A DNA stretch of 64,000 nucleotides from Buchnera aphidicola (Cinara cf. splendens/pseudotsugae 3390) (GCF_900698845.1 NZ_LR217692.1:372001-436000), one strand, 5' to 3'. Counted from the first letter of the stretch, positions 1 through 12,809 are shown. Numbers and translations are program-made. The notes: a model not told the origin generated them from the sequence alone.

Positions 1-1
1 A

Positions 2-1339
2 ATTGTCTTATCTTTAAAAACTTCAGAACAAGAATTTTTAGAAAGCTGGAAAATTAAACAAATAATAAAAAAATATTCTGATCATATTTCAATACCTATT
101 GAAATTGATAACTATGATAAAAAAACACAGACAATTTCCTGGGAAAAAATTAATGAAGCAAAATCTTTATGGACCCAAAACAAAAATAAAATTACAAAAA
201 AAGATTATCAGGAATTTTATAAATATATAACACATGATTCTGAAAAACCATTAACTTGGAGTCATAATACAGTTGAAGGTAATCAAGAATATACTAGTTT
301 ATTATATATTCCGAAAAAAGCAACTTGGGATATGTGGCATCGTGAGAATAAACATGGTTTAAAATTATATGTCAAGCATATATTTATCATGGATGAAGCT
401 ACACAATTTCTTCCAAATTATTTACGCTTTGTAAAAGGAATAATAGATTCACAAGATCTTCCGTTAAATATTTCTAGAGAAATATTACAAGATAGCACTA
501 TTACTAATGTTTTACGAAAAACACTTACCAAACGCATTTTAAAAATATTAAATACATTATCCTTAAATAAAAGTAAAAAATATCAAAAATTTTGGAATAT
601 ATTCGGATTAGTTATTAAAGAAGGCTTAGCTGAAGATTCTGAAAATCAAAAAAATATTGCTGATTTATTAAGATTTTCTTCTATACAAACTGAATCAATA
701 GAACAGACATTATCTTTAAAAAAATATGTCAATAATATGGTAAAAGGGCAAAATAAAATTTATTTTTTAACTTCTGATAGCTATCAATCAGCTCTAAATA
801 GTCCACATTTAGAAATTTTCAAAGAAAAAAAAATTGATGTCTTACTACTATCAGATAGAATTGACGAATGGATGATGAACTATTTAACTGATTTTAACAA
901 TATAAAGTTTCAATCAGTAAGCAAAGCAGATGATTCTTTAAAAGAATTAATATCTAATGAAAATAAACCTGATGATAAAAATATATTTGATGATTTTATA
1001 AAAAAGACAAAAAAAATATTAACTAATAAAGTTAAAGATGTACGCATAACATATAGACTTAAAAGTACTCCTTCTATAGTCTTGACTGATACTAATGATA
1101 TGAGTACTCAAATGGCTAAAATTTTCAGTTCTGCTGGACAACCTGTTCCCCAAATAAAATATATATTAGAAATTAATCCAACACATCCTTTAGTTAAAAA
1201 AATACAAAAAATAGAAAATGAATCAGAATTTTCTAATTGGATAAACATATTGTTTGAACAATCGGTATTAGCGGAAAAAGGAACTCTAGAAAATCCTCAC
1301 ATTTTTATTAATAGAATTAATACTTTGTTATTAAAATAA
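2..1339 (+). CDS. htpG: HtpG (Hsp90 chaperone), 3' part; gene cut by window edge
   Basis: ATP-dependent Hsp90-family chaperone of the cytosol. The reading frame is open from base 2, with no start in the window, so the N-terminal ATPase domain lies outside. The visible part covers the middle and C-terminal dimerisation domains. It matches E. coli HtpG through stretches such as TWSHNTVEGNQEYTSLLYIP, NYLRFVKGIIDS, SREILQDSTIT and VLLLSDRIDEWMMNYLT, ending near the usual family C-terminus. The first internal ATG at 332 is not a start, because homology continues upstream of it. adk follows on the same strand, as in enteric bacteria. Confidence 0.97.
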   Translation: MVLSLKTSEQEFLESWKIKQIIKKYSDHISIPIEIDNYDKKTQTISWEKINEAKSLWTQNKNKITKKDYQEFYKYITHDSEKPLTWSHNTVEGNQEYTSLLYIPKKATWDMWHRENKHGLKLYVKHIFIMDEATQFLPNYLRFVKGIIDSQDLPLNISREILQDSTITNVLRKTLTKRILKILNTLSLNKSKKYQKFWNIFGLVIKEGLAEDSENQKNIADLLRFSSIQTESIEQTLSLKKYVNNMVKGQNKIYFLTSDSYQSALNSPHLEIFKEKKIDVLLLSDRIDEWMMNYLTDFNNIKFQSVSKADDSLKELISNENKPDDKNIFDDFIKKTKKILTNKVKDVRITYRLKSTPSIVLTDTNDMSTQMAKIFSSAGQPVPQIKYILEINPTHPLVKKIQKIENESEFSNWINILFEQSVLAEKGTLENPHIFINRINTLLLK

Positions 1340-1417
1340 AAATATTTTACAAAACAATGTGTGACATATTTATATAAAAAAATAACAAAAACATATTTTG
1401 AGGAAAATTGTATTATG

Positions 1418-2059
1418 ATGCGTATTATTATGCTTGGAGCTCCAGGAAGCGGAAAAGGAACACAAACACAATTATTATCAAAATATTTTTATATACCTTT
1501 TATTTCTGCTGGAGAAATATTACGCCAAGAAAGCAAAAAAAACGAAAAAACAAAAAAATATATAAAAGAAACAATAAATCAAGGGAAATTAGTAAAAAAT
1601 TCTTTTATTATAAATCTAATTAAAAAAAAAATTAAAAAAAAAAATTGTTTTGATAAATTTATATTAGATGGCTTTCCAAGAACTATTAAACAAGCTGAAT
1701 CATTAAAAAAACATATCAAAATGCACTTTGTTATACATTTAAAAATCAGCACTGATAACATTCTTGATAGAATTACTGGAAGGCTAATACATGAACCATC
1801 AGGAAGAACGTATCATAAGAAATTTAATCCTCCTAAAAAAAAAAACATAGATGATTTAACCGGTGAATTGTTAAGTAAAAGAAAAGATGACAAAAAAAAA
1901 ATAATCATAACCCGATTAAAAGAATACAAAAAATTAACCAAACCACTAATAAAATGGTTTAAAATGGAGGATTTAAAGAAAAATATTAAATATATAGAAA
2001 TAAATGCAAATAAATCTATTCATAAAATAAATAAAAAAATAATTTTATGTATACACTAA
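1418..2059 (+). CDS. adk: Adenylate kinase
   Basis: Interconverts ATP+AMP and 2 ADP in the cytosol. The P-loop GAPGSGKGTQ lies at residues 7-16, followed by the AMP-binding DGFPRT motif, the LID segment (GRLIHEPSGRTYH, KFNPPK) and the RKDD arginine region. Length is 213 aa, against 214 in E. coli. Start: ATG at 1418 (or 1415) gives the conserved MRIIMLGAPG N-terminus, with GAGG at about 1400-1403 as ribosome binding site. The GTG-initiated extension from 1361 has no homology. The middle of the gene carries A10 and A11 runs (about 1622-1644) that are read in frame. The adenylate kinase family residues are intact. Confidence 0.97.
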   Translation: MRIIMLGAPGSGKGTQTQLLSKYFYIPFISAGEILRQESKKNEKTKKYIKETINQGKLVKNSFIINLIKKKIKKKNCFDKFILDGFPRTIKQAESLKKHIKMHFVIHLKISTDNILDRITGRLIHEPSGRTYHKKFNPPKKKNIDDLTGELLSKRKDDKKKIIITRLKEYKKLTKPLIKWFKMEDLKKNIKYIEINANKSIHKINKKIILCIH

Positions 2060-2082
2060 AATAAAAAATAATTAAATTTTTT

Positions 2083-2156
2083 GCGCTCTACAGGAATTGA
2101 ACCTGTAACCTACAGCTTAGAAGGCTGTTGCTCTATCCAGATTGAGCTAAGAGCGC
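2083..2156 (-). tRNA. argU: tRNA-Arg(UCU)
   Basis: A 74-nt cloverleaf on the minus strand starting GCGCTCTTAGCTCA and ending GAGCGC. The anticodon stem ACAGC/GCTGT encloses the loop CTTCTAA, giving anticodon TCT. It resembles E. coli argU and decodes AGA, the dominant Arg codon expected in an AT-rich genome. CCA is not encoded. Confidence 0.95.
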
Positions 2157-2358
2157 GGAAAAATATTAAATGTAATTATACGTAAAGTTCAATAAAAAAT
2201 CAATAATTTTAAATATGTATAGAATTATGTATTGTTAAAATTATAAAATTTAAAAAATTAGTAGTATTTTTTTGTATAAATTATAAAAATATTGGTTTTT
2301 AAAAAAATTCATAAAAAATAAATCAATACCTTAAATTTTTTATTAAAAATAGCATTTA

Positions 2359-3783
2359 TTAATTTTTATAAATAAATTTGTATGTTGAGCGTTCATGTTT
2401 GTCTTGCACAATTACTCCTAATTTTAACAACTCTTTTCTAATAATATCAGATAAATTCCATTTTTTATGCTTACGGTAAGCATCACGCATACGTACTAAT
2501 TTTTTTACTATATGAATATTACTATGACTTGCAAGGATTTGATTAGTAGAAGAAAACAAAAAATTTTTAGGATCATGATGTAATAATCCTAAAATATTTC
2601 CAAAAAAAATTAAATCTTTAGATAAAGAATTATATAAAAGAATATCACTAGATTTTTTAATATTAGTAATATACTTAGATAAATTTTGCAATATTAAACA
2701 TGCTTTAGGAGTATTAAAATCATCATTCATAGCAGAAAAAAATTTTTTTCTAAAAATATTTCGTAATTTTATATGATAATCACTATGTTCAGAACTAACA
2801 TCAGATCCAAGTAAAGAAACATATATTTTGTTTAAAATATTTTTCGATGCATTTAAATTTTTTTCCAGAAAAATCAAAGGATGTCTGTAGTGTGTAGAAA
2901 GTATATAAAACCTAATTACTTCAGAATCATATTTTTTTAATAAATCACGAACCAGTACAGTATTAGATAAAGATTTTGACATTTTATGATTATTAATAAT
3001 CACCATGCCAACGTGTATCCAAAATTCAATAGAAAAAGAACTTTTTATACTTTTTAGTTGTGCTAATTCATTTTCATGATGAGGAAATAATAAATCAATT
3101 CCTCCTCCATGAATATTAACTCCGTTTTTAAAAAACTTGTTTATAATAGCAGAACATTCAATATGCCAACCAGGTCTACCAGGACCCCACGGAGATATCC
3201 AATATGGATCAGATTTATTTACACGATGTTTCCATAAAACAAAATCGTCAGATTGATTAAAATAAAAAACAGAATTCGATTTATTTTCATTTAAACAGCA
3301 TTTTTTTATCCTACGTGATAAAATTCCATAACTATTATATTTTTGAATAGAAAACAAAATATCTTTATTATCAGAAATATAAGCAAGTTTATTGTTAAAT
3401 AAACTCTCTATAAATGAAATTATATCTTGCATACATCTGGTAATTCTAGGTTCATGATCAGGATTTTGTAAGTTTAAACATAAAAAATCTTCATGCATCA
3501 ATTTAATCATACGTTTAACAAAAACATCAATAGATTCATTTTTTTTATTAGCTGCATAAATAATTTTATCATCTATGTCAGTAATATTTCGAACATAACA
3601 AGTCTTATATCCTAAATATTCTAAATAGCGTTTAATTATATCAAAAACAATAAAAGTACGAGCATGACCAATATGACATAAATCATACACAGTAACGCCA
3701 CATACATAAATATTAATTTTTTTAGAATAAGGAAATTGAAATTTTTCTTTTTTTTTTGTTAAAGTATTAAAAATTTTCAACAT
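2359..3783 (-). CDS. cysS: Cysteinyl-tRNA synthetase
   Basis: Class I aminoacyl-tRNA synthetase that charges tRNA-Cys. The N-terminal catalytic domain has the Zn ligand in YVCGVTVYDLCHIGHART, with HIGH motif variant HIGH at about residue 37. GWHIECSAI and HGGGIDLLFPHHENE supply further zinc/cysteine-site residues, and KMSKSLSN is the second signature. About 474 aa, against 461 in E. coli. Start at 3783 (MLKIFNTLTKKK) agrees with the family and has AAGAG upstream. The 13-residue upstream extension is not conserved. It stands alone on the minus strand between tRNA-Arg and ybeD. Confidence 0.97.
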   Translation of the reverse strand: MLKIFNTLTKKKEKFQFPYSKKINIYVCGVTVYDLCHIGHARTFIVFDIIKRYLEYLGYKTCYVRNITDIDDKIIYAANKKNESIDVFVKRMIKLMHEDFLCLNLQNPDHEPRITRCMQDIISFIESLFNNKLAYISDNKDILFSIQKYNSYGILSRRIKKCCLNENKSNSVFYFNQSDDFVLWKHRVNKSDPYWISPWGPGRPGWHIECSAIINKFFKNGVNIHGGGIDLLFPHHENELAQLKSIKSSFSIEFWIHVGMVIINNHKMSKSLSNTVLVRDLLKKYDSEVIRFYILSTHYRHPLIFLEKNLNASKNILNKIYVSLLGSDVSSEHSDYHIKLRNIFRKKFFSAMNDDFNTPKACLILQNLSKYITNIKKSSDILLYNSLSKDLIFFGNILGLLHHDPKNFLFSSTNQILASHSNIHIVKKLVRMRDAYRKHKKWNLSDIIRKELLKLGVIVQDKHERSTYKFIYKN

Positions 3784-3979
3784 ATTAACACTCTTAATAC
3801 ATATAAAATAAAAAATATACACAAAATATATGATAAAATCATTATATATATAATTATAAAAATTGAATTTTTTTTTATTTAAAAAAACAATATATTATTT
3901 TAATTAATTATGAAAAAAAATAATATATAAACTTAAATCTAATTAACTAATAGACAAATTTATCAATTAAGAGTATAAA

Positions 3980-4243
3980 ATGAATAATAAACTAGAAAAA
4001 ATGCTGAAATTTCCATGTAACTTTACCTATAAAGTAATAGGATTAGCGCAACCAGAATTAACTAATAATATAATTAAAATTATACAAACACACATTCCAG
4101 GAGATTATGCTCCAGATATAAGATCTAGTAATAAAGGAACATATTTATCAATATCAATTACTATATGCGCAAAAAATTTCATACAAATAAAAAATTTATA
4201 CAAAGAATTAAGTAAAATTCATTTAGTAAGAATGGTTTTATAA
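3980..4243 (+). CDS. ybeD: YbeD/DUF493 family protein
   Basis: Small (87 aa) ACT-like-fold protein related to E. coli YbeD. It aligns over its full length: FPCNFTYKVIG near the N-terminus, HIPGDY in the centre and the KIHLVRMVL end corresponding to KIDIVRMVL. The molecular role of the family is poorly defined. In E. coli the gene lies in the lipoate region upstream of lipB; here neither lipB nor lipA is adjacent. It converges with cspE, separated by a hairpin. Confidence 0.93.
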   Translation: MNNKLEKMLKFPCNFTYKVIGLAQPELTNNIIKIIQTHIPGDYAPDIRSSNKGTYLSISITICAKNFIQIKNLYKELSKIHLVRMVL

Positions 4244-4251
4244 AATATTTG

Positions 4252-4278
4252 CGATGCGGTATTTTTAAATCCGCATCG
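4252..4278. terminator. Hairpin between convergent ybeD and cspE
   Basis: An 8-bp GC-rich stem, CGATGCGG pairing with CCGCATCG, with an 11-nt loop. It stands out strongly against the AT-rich background and lies between the convergent 3' ends of ybeD (+) and cspE (-). No clean T-run follows immediately on either strand; T-rich stretches occur nearby (a T8 at about 4311 on +). It could serve both genes as a 3'-end structure. Confidence 0.6.
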
Positions 4279-4329
4279 AAAAAGCACTGATATATGTAGT
4301 ATATATACGATTTTTTTTAAATAATTGTC

Positions 4330-4539
4330 TTATAAACTAACTACATTAGCAGCTGACGGACCTTTTGCGCCTTCGGTAATTTCAAATTCAACACTTTGAC
4401 CTTCTGCCAAAGTTTTAAATCCGTTGCTTTGAATAGCAGAGAAATGAACAAAAACATCTTTGCTACCATCTTCAGGTGTAATGAAACCAAAACCTTTAGA
4501 TTCATTAAACCATTTTACATTACCTTTAATCTTGGACAT
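4330..4539 (-). CDS. cspE: Cold-shock protein CspE
   Basis: 69-aa single cold-shock domain that binds single-stranded nucleic acid; family members act as RNA chaperones and antiterminators. RNP1 KGFGFITP and RNP2 VFVHFSAI are intact. The sequence is almost identical to E. coli CspE ([10 protein letters not shown] start, [10 protein letters not shown] end) and differs from CspC (MAKIKGQ, GQKGPAAVN). Near-perfect conservation, amid diverged neighbours, indicates strong constraint. AAGG lies about 12 nt before the ATG. The upstream region to the 5S gene is about 220 nt and could hold a long 5' leader, but I could not define a promoter. Confidence 0.96.
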   Translation of the reverse strand: MSKIKGNVKWFNESKGFGFITPEDGSKDVFVHFSAIQSNGFKTLAEGQSVEFEITEGAKGPSAANVVSL

Positions 4540-4760
4540 CTATATATTACCTTAGAATGAAAAATTTAAACTAAAACTTATACCTATAGTAAATACATTA
4601 TTTATAAATAATAAATCTAATATATATTAGTAAAATCTTATATACAATATAAATATTTCATGTAAAAAATATGTGTATTAAATTAAAAAATTCAAAAACA
4701 ATAGATATAAATAAGAATATAAAAAAATTTAAAATATGATAAAAATTAATTAAAAAAATA

Positions 4761-4880
4761 ATACCTGGCAATGTCCTACTCTCACACAAGGAGACCTTGT
4801 ACTACCATTGGCGTTGAAATGTTTCACTTCTGAGTTCGAAATGGATTCAGGTGGTACCATAACACTATTGTTGCCAGGTT
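4761..4880 (-). rRNA. rrf: 5S ribosomal RNA
   Basis: 120-nt minus-strand gene whose ends pair (ACCTGGCAA with TTGCCAGGT). Internal landmarks typical of enteric 5S are present, such as CGAACTCAGAAGTGAAAC and GAGAGTAGGACATTGCC. It lies 32 bp downstream of the 23S gene and is co-transcribed with it and tRNA-Glu. I see no strong Rho-independent terminator after it. Confidence 0.96.
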
Positions 4881-4890
4881 TTATTTTTTT

Positions 4891-4912
4891 AGAAAAACAC
4901 CTCTGGTGTTGT
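4891..4912 (-). other. 23S processing stem, 3' arm
   Basis: The 22 bp just beyond the 23S 3' end (AGAAAAACACCTCTGGTGTT on +) form an imperfect inverted repeat with the sequence just before the 23S 5' end (7838-7860). Together they make the long duplex that RNase III cleaves in enteric pre-23S rRNA. Confidence 0.75.
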
Positions 4913-7837
<2,925 letters not shown>

Positions 7838-7860
7838 TTACAACCCACAGGTGTTTTTCT
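7838..7860 (-). other. 23S processing stem, 5' arm
   Basis: Partner of 4891-4912. The plus strand reads ACAACCCACAGGTGTTTTTCT, and its reverse complement repeats the AGAAAAACACCT core of the other arm. Pairing brings the 23S ends together for processing. Confidence 0.75.
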
Positions 7861-7970
7861 AAATTTTTATCATATCCAAATTTTTAAAGAACTGAAAAAT
7901 TGATCTTTTTAAATCATTAAATAATTATATCATATATTTTTTTTTTAGTATACAAAATATTTTTAATTTT

Positions 7971-8042
7971 TGTCCTCTAGGGGATTTGAACCCCTGTTGC
8001 CGCCGTGAAAGGGCAGTGTCCTAACCTCTAGACGAAGAGGAC
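7971..8042 (-). tRNA. gltT: tRNA-Glu(UUC)
   Basis: 72-nt cloverleaf reading GTCCTCTTCGTCTAGAGG at the 5' end. The anticodon loop CTTTCAC gives TTC. The acceptor stem GTCCTCT pairs with AGAGGAC. It is the first gene of the tRNA-Glu-23S-5S unit, 27 nt downstream of the predicted transcription start. CCA is not encoded. Confidence 0.95.
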
Positions 8043-8075
8043 TCTAAAAAAAACTAATTTAAATACTAATTTTTA

Positions 8076-8103
8076 ATGTTACAGAAGGAATAAAAAGTGT
8101 CAA
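8076..8103 (-). promoter_or_regulatory. Sigma-70 promoter of tRNA-Glu-23S-5S operon
   Basis: On the minus strand, a consensus -35 TTGACA (8098-8103) and -10 TAACAT (8076-8081) are separated by 16 bp. The -10 ends about 33 bp before the tRNA-Glu 5' end. No GC-rich discriminator typical of stringent-controlled enteric rRNA promoters is visible. Confidence 0.75.
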
Positions 8104-8205
8104 GTGTTTTTTGTATATTTTACAAAAAATATTTATATTTATCAATAAAATTACATGATATAAATAATTAATTCATTTAAATATAAAACATCAGTCAATA
8201 ATTTA

Positions 8206-9054
8206 TCATAATAAATTATTTAACTTTTTTATAATATTAATGTTTTTTTCAATATCAGGTAATACATTAAACCAAGAATAACATGAATATGCTGCTTGAG
8301 CAACTAACATGCCTAGACCATCAGAAATATAACGACTGCCTAATAATTTACATAAATATAAAAACGGAGTTAGCGTATTAGTGATAGAGTATGAAATATC
8401 ATAACATTTTGTTTTAGAACATACTAAATTTTTAGGAAAAGAAGGAGAAATATTATATAAACTACATGAAGTCGCATTAATTATTAAATCAAAATTGTAA
8501 TTATCCATATCATCAGAAAAAACAAAAATGTCACCTAGATGTTTAAATTTTTTTACTAATGTAGAAGCATAACGAACAGTTCTATTTAATACATACACAG
8601 AACACTGTTCTTTTAATAAATGATATACAATAGAATAAGCAGCACCTCCAGATCCTAATAATAATACTAAATAATTTTTTTTTATATAACGTAAACGCTT
8701 TAAATCATATATTAAACCAATACCATCGGTATTATCACCTAAAATATTATTATCTGATATTTTTTTTAGAACATTAATAGAACCAGAAATTTTTACTATT
8801 TCAGTATATCGGTTGGGAATATCAAAAGACATTCTCTTGAATGGAACAGTAATATTACATCCTAAACCATTGTTATTAAAAAAATCTATAACCGTAGAAA
8901 AAAAATTTGATTTTGTGCATAAAAAGGAGTTATAATTATAATTAATCTTTATTTCTTTAGAAAAATTACTGTGTATCATTGGAGATAAAGAGTGATTAAC
9001 AGGATTACCGAATAAAGCAATAATTTTTTTTTTTTTAAAATTTTTTAAACACAT
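8206..9054 (-). CDS. aroE: Shikimate dehydrogenase
   Basis: NADPH-dependent reduction of 3-dehydroshikimate to shikimate, step 4 of the aromatic amino-acid pathway. Substrate-binding NHSLSP lies near residue 20, GCNITVPFK carries the catalytic Lys, NTDGIGL the catalytic Asp, and LGSGGAAYS is the NADP-binding loop. 282 aa, against 272 in E. coli. aroB and aroK lie about 24 kb away in the same window. Placement beside the 23S operon is the known Buchnera arrangement. It is divergent from def. Confidence 0.96.
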   Translation of the reverse strand: MCLKNFKKKKIIALFGNPVNHSLSPMIHSNFSKEIKINYNYNSFLCTKSNFFSTVIDFFNNNGLGCNITVPFKRMSFDIPNRYTEIVKISGSINVLKKISDNNILGDNTDGIGLIYDLKRLRYIKKNYLVLLLGSGGAAYSIVYHLLKEQCSVYVLNRTVRYASTLVKKFKHLGDIFVFSDDMDNYNFDLIINATSCSLYNISPSFPKNLVCSKTKCYDISYSITNTLTPFLYLCKLLGSRYISDGLGMLVAQAAYSCYSWFNVLPDIEKNINIIKKLNNLL

Positions 9055-9137
9055 ATTTATTCCTCAAGAATTAAAAAAATAGCCTGATTTATTTAGTATA
9101 AATAAATCAATATATTAACTACACATAAAAAAAGTTT

Positions 9138-9587
9138 ATGTCAATACATAATATTCTACAATTTCCTGATCATCGCTTACGAATAAAATCTAAACCTATA
9201 AAAAAAATAAATCAAAAAACAATCAATATCATAAATGATATGTTTGATACTATGTATGCTAACAACGGTCTTGGACTAGCAGCACCACAAATTAACATAC
9301 CTAAACAAATTATCACTATTAGCTCTATTCCACCACATAAATCAGAATTAATTTTAATTAATCCTATAATTTTAAAAAAAAATAAAAAATATATATATAC
9401 TCAAGAAGGTTGCTTATCAATTCCTAAAAAAACAGCTAAAATTAATAGATCTAGTTATATAAAAATACAAGCATTTAATCATGTTGGAAAATTATTTATA
9501 CTAGAAGCTAGATCTTTACTATCTATTTGTATTCAACATGAAATAGACCATCTAACCGGAACATTATTTATAGATTATATACGTTAA
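9138..9587 (+). CDS. def: Peptide deformylase, short C-terminus
   Basis: Fe2+ metallohydrolase that removes the formyl group from nascent N-terminal Met. All three motifs are present: GLGLAAPQ (44-51), EGCLSIP (90-96, metal-ligand Cys92) and HEIDH (134-138, metal-ligand histidines and catalytic Glu). 149 aa, against 169 in E. coli; the last ~20 residues, a C-terminal tail known to be dispensable for activity in E. coli, are absent. Followed by fmt after 40 bp, as in E. coli, so formylation and deformylation genes stay paired. Confidence 0.96.
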   Translation: MSIHNILQFPDHRLRIKSKPIKKINQKTINIINDMFDTMYANNGLGLAAPQINIPKQIITISSIPPHKSELILINPIILKKNKKYIYTQEGCLSIPKKTAKINRSSYIKIQAFNHVGKLFILEARSLLSICIQHEIDHLTGTLFIDYIR

Positions 9588-9627
9588 AATATACTTTTCT
9601 ATTAAATAAATTATTATCTTAATTCAT

Positions 9628-10584
9628 ATGTTAAAAAAAATATCAAGAATTATCTTTGCAGGTAGTAATAATTTTTCATTAGCACACTTACGCTCATTAT
9701 TTTACTCTAAATACGTTATTAAAGCTGTACTAATTAAACCAGATAATCTTTTTTGCAAAAAAAAAGATCAACGGTTTTCTCCGATAAAAAAATTTGCTAT
9801 ACGGCATAATATTCCAGTATTACAAACAAATAACCTCCATGAAAAAAAATTTTTTATTAAAATATCAAAAATCCATGCCGATATTTTAATCGTATCATCA
9901 TATGGATTAATAATACCATCTAATATTTTACAATTATTTTATTTTGGAGGTATAAATATACATGCTTCCTTATTGCCTAGATGGCAAGGAGCTGCTCCGA
10001 TTCAGTGGGCAATACTATCAGGAGATAGTTACACAGGAGTCAGTGTAATAAAAATGAATTCTTCAATAGACTCTGGAAAAATAATTTATCAATTAACTTG
10101 TCCCATTGATCAATATGATAGCACAAAAACATTATCTACAAAATTAATACCAATCTCATTACAATGCATGTATCAAGCATTAAACATGCTAATATACCCA
10201 CAAAAAAGAATCGAATATCTTAAAAAAAATATAATTCAAACTAATGCACCAAAAATAAAAAAAAAGGATGCAAAAATATCTTGGTCATTACCAGTAGTAC
10301 ACATAGATCGATTAATTAGAGCATTTAACCCGTGGCCTTGTTGTTATTTTTTAATTAATAATAATCATGTAAAAATTAAAAAATTTTCTATTACATCTTT
10401 TAAAAAGAAAAGATTCAAAAACGGAGAAATTATTAATATTAGCAAAAAAGGAATAAAAATTAACACAAAGTGCGGAGTTTTACGGATAGAGAAAATAAAA
10501 ATACCAGGAAAAAAAACATTACATATAAAAGATATTTTGAATTCAAGCAAAAAATTATTTATTCAACATGAAATATTACCATAA
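9628..10584 (+). CDS. fmt: Methionyl-tRNA formyltransferase
   Basis: Formylates initiator Met-tRNA using 10-formyl-THF. The N-terminal transferase domain has GINIHASLLPRW with the catalytic Asn/His, GAAPIQWAI, and SSIDSGKI with the catalytic Asp. A C-terminal tRNA-binding domain starts near residue 210 (RAFNPWPCCYF). 318 aa, about the E. coli length of 315. Probably one transcription unit with def, ending at the hairpin at 10630-10649. Confidence 0.96.
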   Translation: MLKKISRIIFAGSNNFSLAHLRSLFYSKYVIKAVLIKPDNLFCKKKDQRFSPIKKFAIRHNIPVLQTNNLHEKKFFIKISKIHADILIVSSYGLIIPSNILQLFYFGGINIHASLLPRWQGAAPIQWAILSGDSYTGVSVIKMNSSIDSGKIIYQLTCPIDQYDSTKTLSTKLIPISLQCMYQALNMLIYPQKRIEYLKKNIIQTNAPKIKKKDAKISWSLPVVHIDRLIRAFNPWPCCYFLINNNHVKIKKFSITSFKKKRFKNGEIINISKKGIKINTKCGVLRIEKIKIPGKKTLHIKDILNSSKKLFIQHEILP

Positions 10585-10629
10585 ATAAACATATACATCA
10601 TATAATATTATTTAAAATATACAAAAAAC

Positions 10630-10649
10630 AACGGCACAAACATGCCGTT
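10630..10649. terminator. Bidirectional terminator between fmt and rplQ
   Basis: AACGGCA (10630-10636) pairs with TGCCGTT (10643-10649) around a 6-nt loop. On the plus strand TTTTTATT follows the stem (serving fmt). On the minus strand GTTTTTT follows (serving the ribosomal-protein block). This is the clearest intrinsic terminator in the window. Confidence 0.8.
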
Positions 10650-10694
10650 TTTATTAAAATAAAATATAAAAATTCTGATTTTATCAAATAATTT

Positions 10695-11057
10695 TTATAT
10701 ATTTCGACCTACTAGTTCTACATAGGCCATAGTAGCATTGTCACCTTTCCTAAAACCACATTTTAATATACGTAGATATCCACCTGGACGAGAGTAAAAA
10801 TATGGACCTAATTCATTAAATAATTTTTTAACAGTAAAAATATCACGAATACGAGAAAAAACTACTCGGCGATTAGCAATCGTATCATATTTAGACCGTG
10901 TAATAAGAGGTTCAATAAAACGTCGTAACTCCTTGGCTTTTGGTAAAGTTGTTTTAATATATTCATATTGAATTAAAGAACATGTCATATTTTTAAACAT
11001 AGCTTTAATATGACTACGTGTTCTATTTAATAGTCTCCCTTTTTTTTTATGTCTCAT
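10695..11057 (-). CDS. rplQ: Ribosomal protein L17
   Basis: Large-subunit protein; last gene of the alpha operon. Starts [17 protein letters not shown], close to the MRHRKSGRQLNRNSSHR of E. coli, with the conserved [13 protein letters not shown] and PGGYLRILK segments. 120 aa, against 127 in E. coli. Transcribed with rpoA, 76 bp upstream. The fmt/rplQ terminator follows. Confidence 0.97.
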   Translation of the reverse strand: MRHKKKGRLLNRTRSHIKAMFKNMTCSLIQYEYIKTTLPKAKELRRFIEPLITRSKYDTIANRRVVFSRIRDIFTVKKLFNELGPYFYSRPGGYLRILKCGFRKGDNATMAYVELVGRNI

Positions 11058-11133
11058 AATTTATATATCCTTTTAACTCTATTCAAAAATTTTAAAATTA
11101 TATCTTTATAAAAACTATGTTAACTAAAATATT

Positions 11134-12123
11134 TTATTTATCTATCAAACTATTTGGAGGCCAATTATTTAATTTCATTCCTAAAGATAAACCTTTAGAA
11201 GCTAGAATATCTTTAATTTCTGTTAATGATTTTTTACCTAAATTAGGCGTTTTTAATAATTCTACTTCAGTCTTTTGAACTAAATCACCAATATAATGAA
11301 TGCTTTCGGCTTTTAAACAATTTGCAGAACGAACAGTCAATTCTAAGTCGTCTACAGGACGTAGCAGTCCTGGATCAAATTCGGGTTTTTCTTCTTTAAC
11401 AACCGGCTCATGAATACCTCTTAAATCAACAAAGGATTCTAATTGCTCTGCCAAAATAGTAGCAGCTTTTCTAATAGCTTCTTCTGGATCAATTGTACCA
11501 TTAGTTTCCATTTCTATTATTAACTTATCTAAATCAGTTCTTTGTTCTACTCTAGCTGCTTCAACATTATATATAATACGCTCTATAGGACTGTATGATA
11601 CGTCTAGGAATAATTTTCCAATAACACGATTATCTTGTAAGAGATCTTTTTGAGATTTAGCAGTAATATATCCTCTACCGCGCATTACTTTGATTCGCAT
11701 ATCAATGAAGACATCTGGACAAGTAATATTACAAATAACATGTTTTGAGTTTATAATTTCTACAGAAGAATCATGACTAATGTCCGCAGCAATAACAGGT
11801 CCGATACCATATTTTTTTAAAGATATAACCACTTCATTTTTACCAAATAATTTTATTGATAAACCTTTTAAATTCAATAAAATATCTAGTATATCCTCTT
11901 TTATACCTTCTTTATGCATATATTCATGCAATATACCATTTATTTCGACTTCAGTAACAGCACAACCAGACATAGAGGATAATAAAATTCTTCTTAAAGC
12001 ACTACCTAGTGTATGTCCGAAACCACGCTCTAATGGTTCTAATGTAATTTTAGCATGTTTTGCGCTGATTTGTTCAATATTAACTAGTCTAGGTTTTAAA
12101 AAATCTTCTACAAAGTCCTGCAT
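11134..12123 (-). CDS. rpoA: RNA polymerase alpha subunit
   Basis: 329 aa, the same as E. coli. The N-terminal dimerisation/assembly domain has [16 protein letters not shown], followed by a linker (about 233-248) and the C-terminal domain that binds UP elements and activators. The C-terminal domain contains the [12 protein letters not shown] helix and the [13 protein letters not shown] helix-hairpin. The DNA-contacting Arg in TVRSANCLK is conserved. Order rpsD-rpoA-rplQ as in the E. coli alpha operon. Confidence 0.98.
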   Translation of the reverse strand: MQDFVEDFLKPRLVNIEQISAKHAKITLEPLERGFGHTLGSALRRILLSSMSGCAVTEVEINGILHEYMHKEGIKEDILDILLNLKGLSIKLFGKNEVVISLKKYGIGPVIAADISHDSSVEIINSKHVICNITCPDVFIDMRIKVMRGRGYITAKSQKDLLQDNRVIGKLFLDVSYSPIERIIYNVEAARVEQRTDLDKLIIEMETNGTIDPEEAIRKAATILAEQLESFVDLRGIHEPVVKEEKPEFDPGLLRPVDDLELTVRSANCLKAESIHYIGDLVQKTEVELLKTPNLGKKSLTEIKDILASKGLSLGMKLNNWPPNSLIDK

Positions 12124-12153
12124 ACTACCTCTCTCCGATAATCATCATAATTA

Positions 12154-12774
12154 TTACTTTGAATATAATTCGACTATCAAATGCTCATTAATATCAGAAG
12201 ATAAATCATGACGCTCTATTGGACGTATAAACGTACCTTCCATCGTTTTATAATTAACATCTAACCAACTAGATTGTTCACGTTGTTTTATAAGTTCCAT
12301 AGCAGCCTGAATTCTCAATTGTTTTTTAGAACGCTCACAAATAGAAATTTTATCTTGAACAGAAACTTGATAAGAAGGAATACTTACAGTGCTATTATTC
12401 ACACAAACTGATTTGTGGTTAATTAACTGACGTGATTCCGCTCTAGTAGAAGCAAAACCCATACGATACACAATATTATCCAAACGATTTTCTAATAAAA
12501 ATAACAAATTTTGACCTGTATTGCCTTTTAACTTAGAAGCTTTTTTATAATAGTTGTGAAACTGTCGCTCTAATATTCCATACAAACGTCTTATTTTTTG
12601 TTTTTCTCTTAATTGTGTTCCGTAACCTGATAAACGTAATTTTCTTAATCCATGTTGACCCGGAGAATGATCAATTTTACACTTAGATTCAATAGATCGT
12701 ACGCCTGATTTTAAAAATAAATCTAATCCTTCTCGTCTACTTAATTTTAATTTAGGACCTAAATATTTTGCCAT
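12154..12774 (-). CDS. rpsD: Ribosomal protein S4
   Basis: Primary 16S-binding protein of the small subunit; in E. coli S4 also represses the alpha operon translationally. 206 aa, as in E. coli, starting [16 protein letters not shown]. The S4 RNA-binding domain ([20 protein letters not shown]) is intact. The 16S RNA it binds is encoded elsewhere. Lies 35 bp after rpsK and 30 bp before rpoA. Confidence 0.98.
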   Translation of the reverse strand: MAKYLGPKLKLSRREGLDLFLKSGVRSIESKCKIDHSPGQHGLRKLRLSGYGTQLREKQKIRRLYGILERQFHNYYKKASKLKGNTGQNLLFLLENRLDNIVYRMGFASTRAESRQLINHKSVCVNNSTVSIPSYQVSVQDKISICERSKKQLRIQAAMELIKQREQSSWLDVNYKTMEGTFIRPIERHDLSSDINEHLIVELYSK

Positions 12775-12809
12775 ATCTCTTTTCTCTTATTTATATGTAC
12801 ATAAAATTA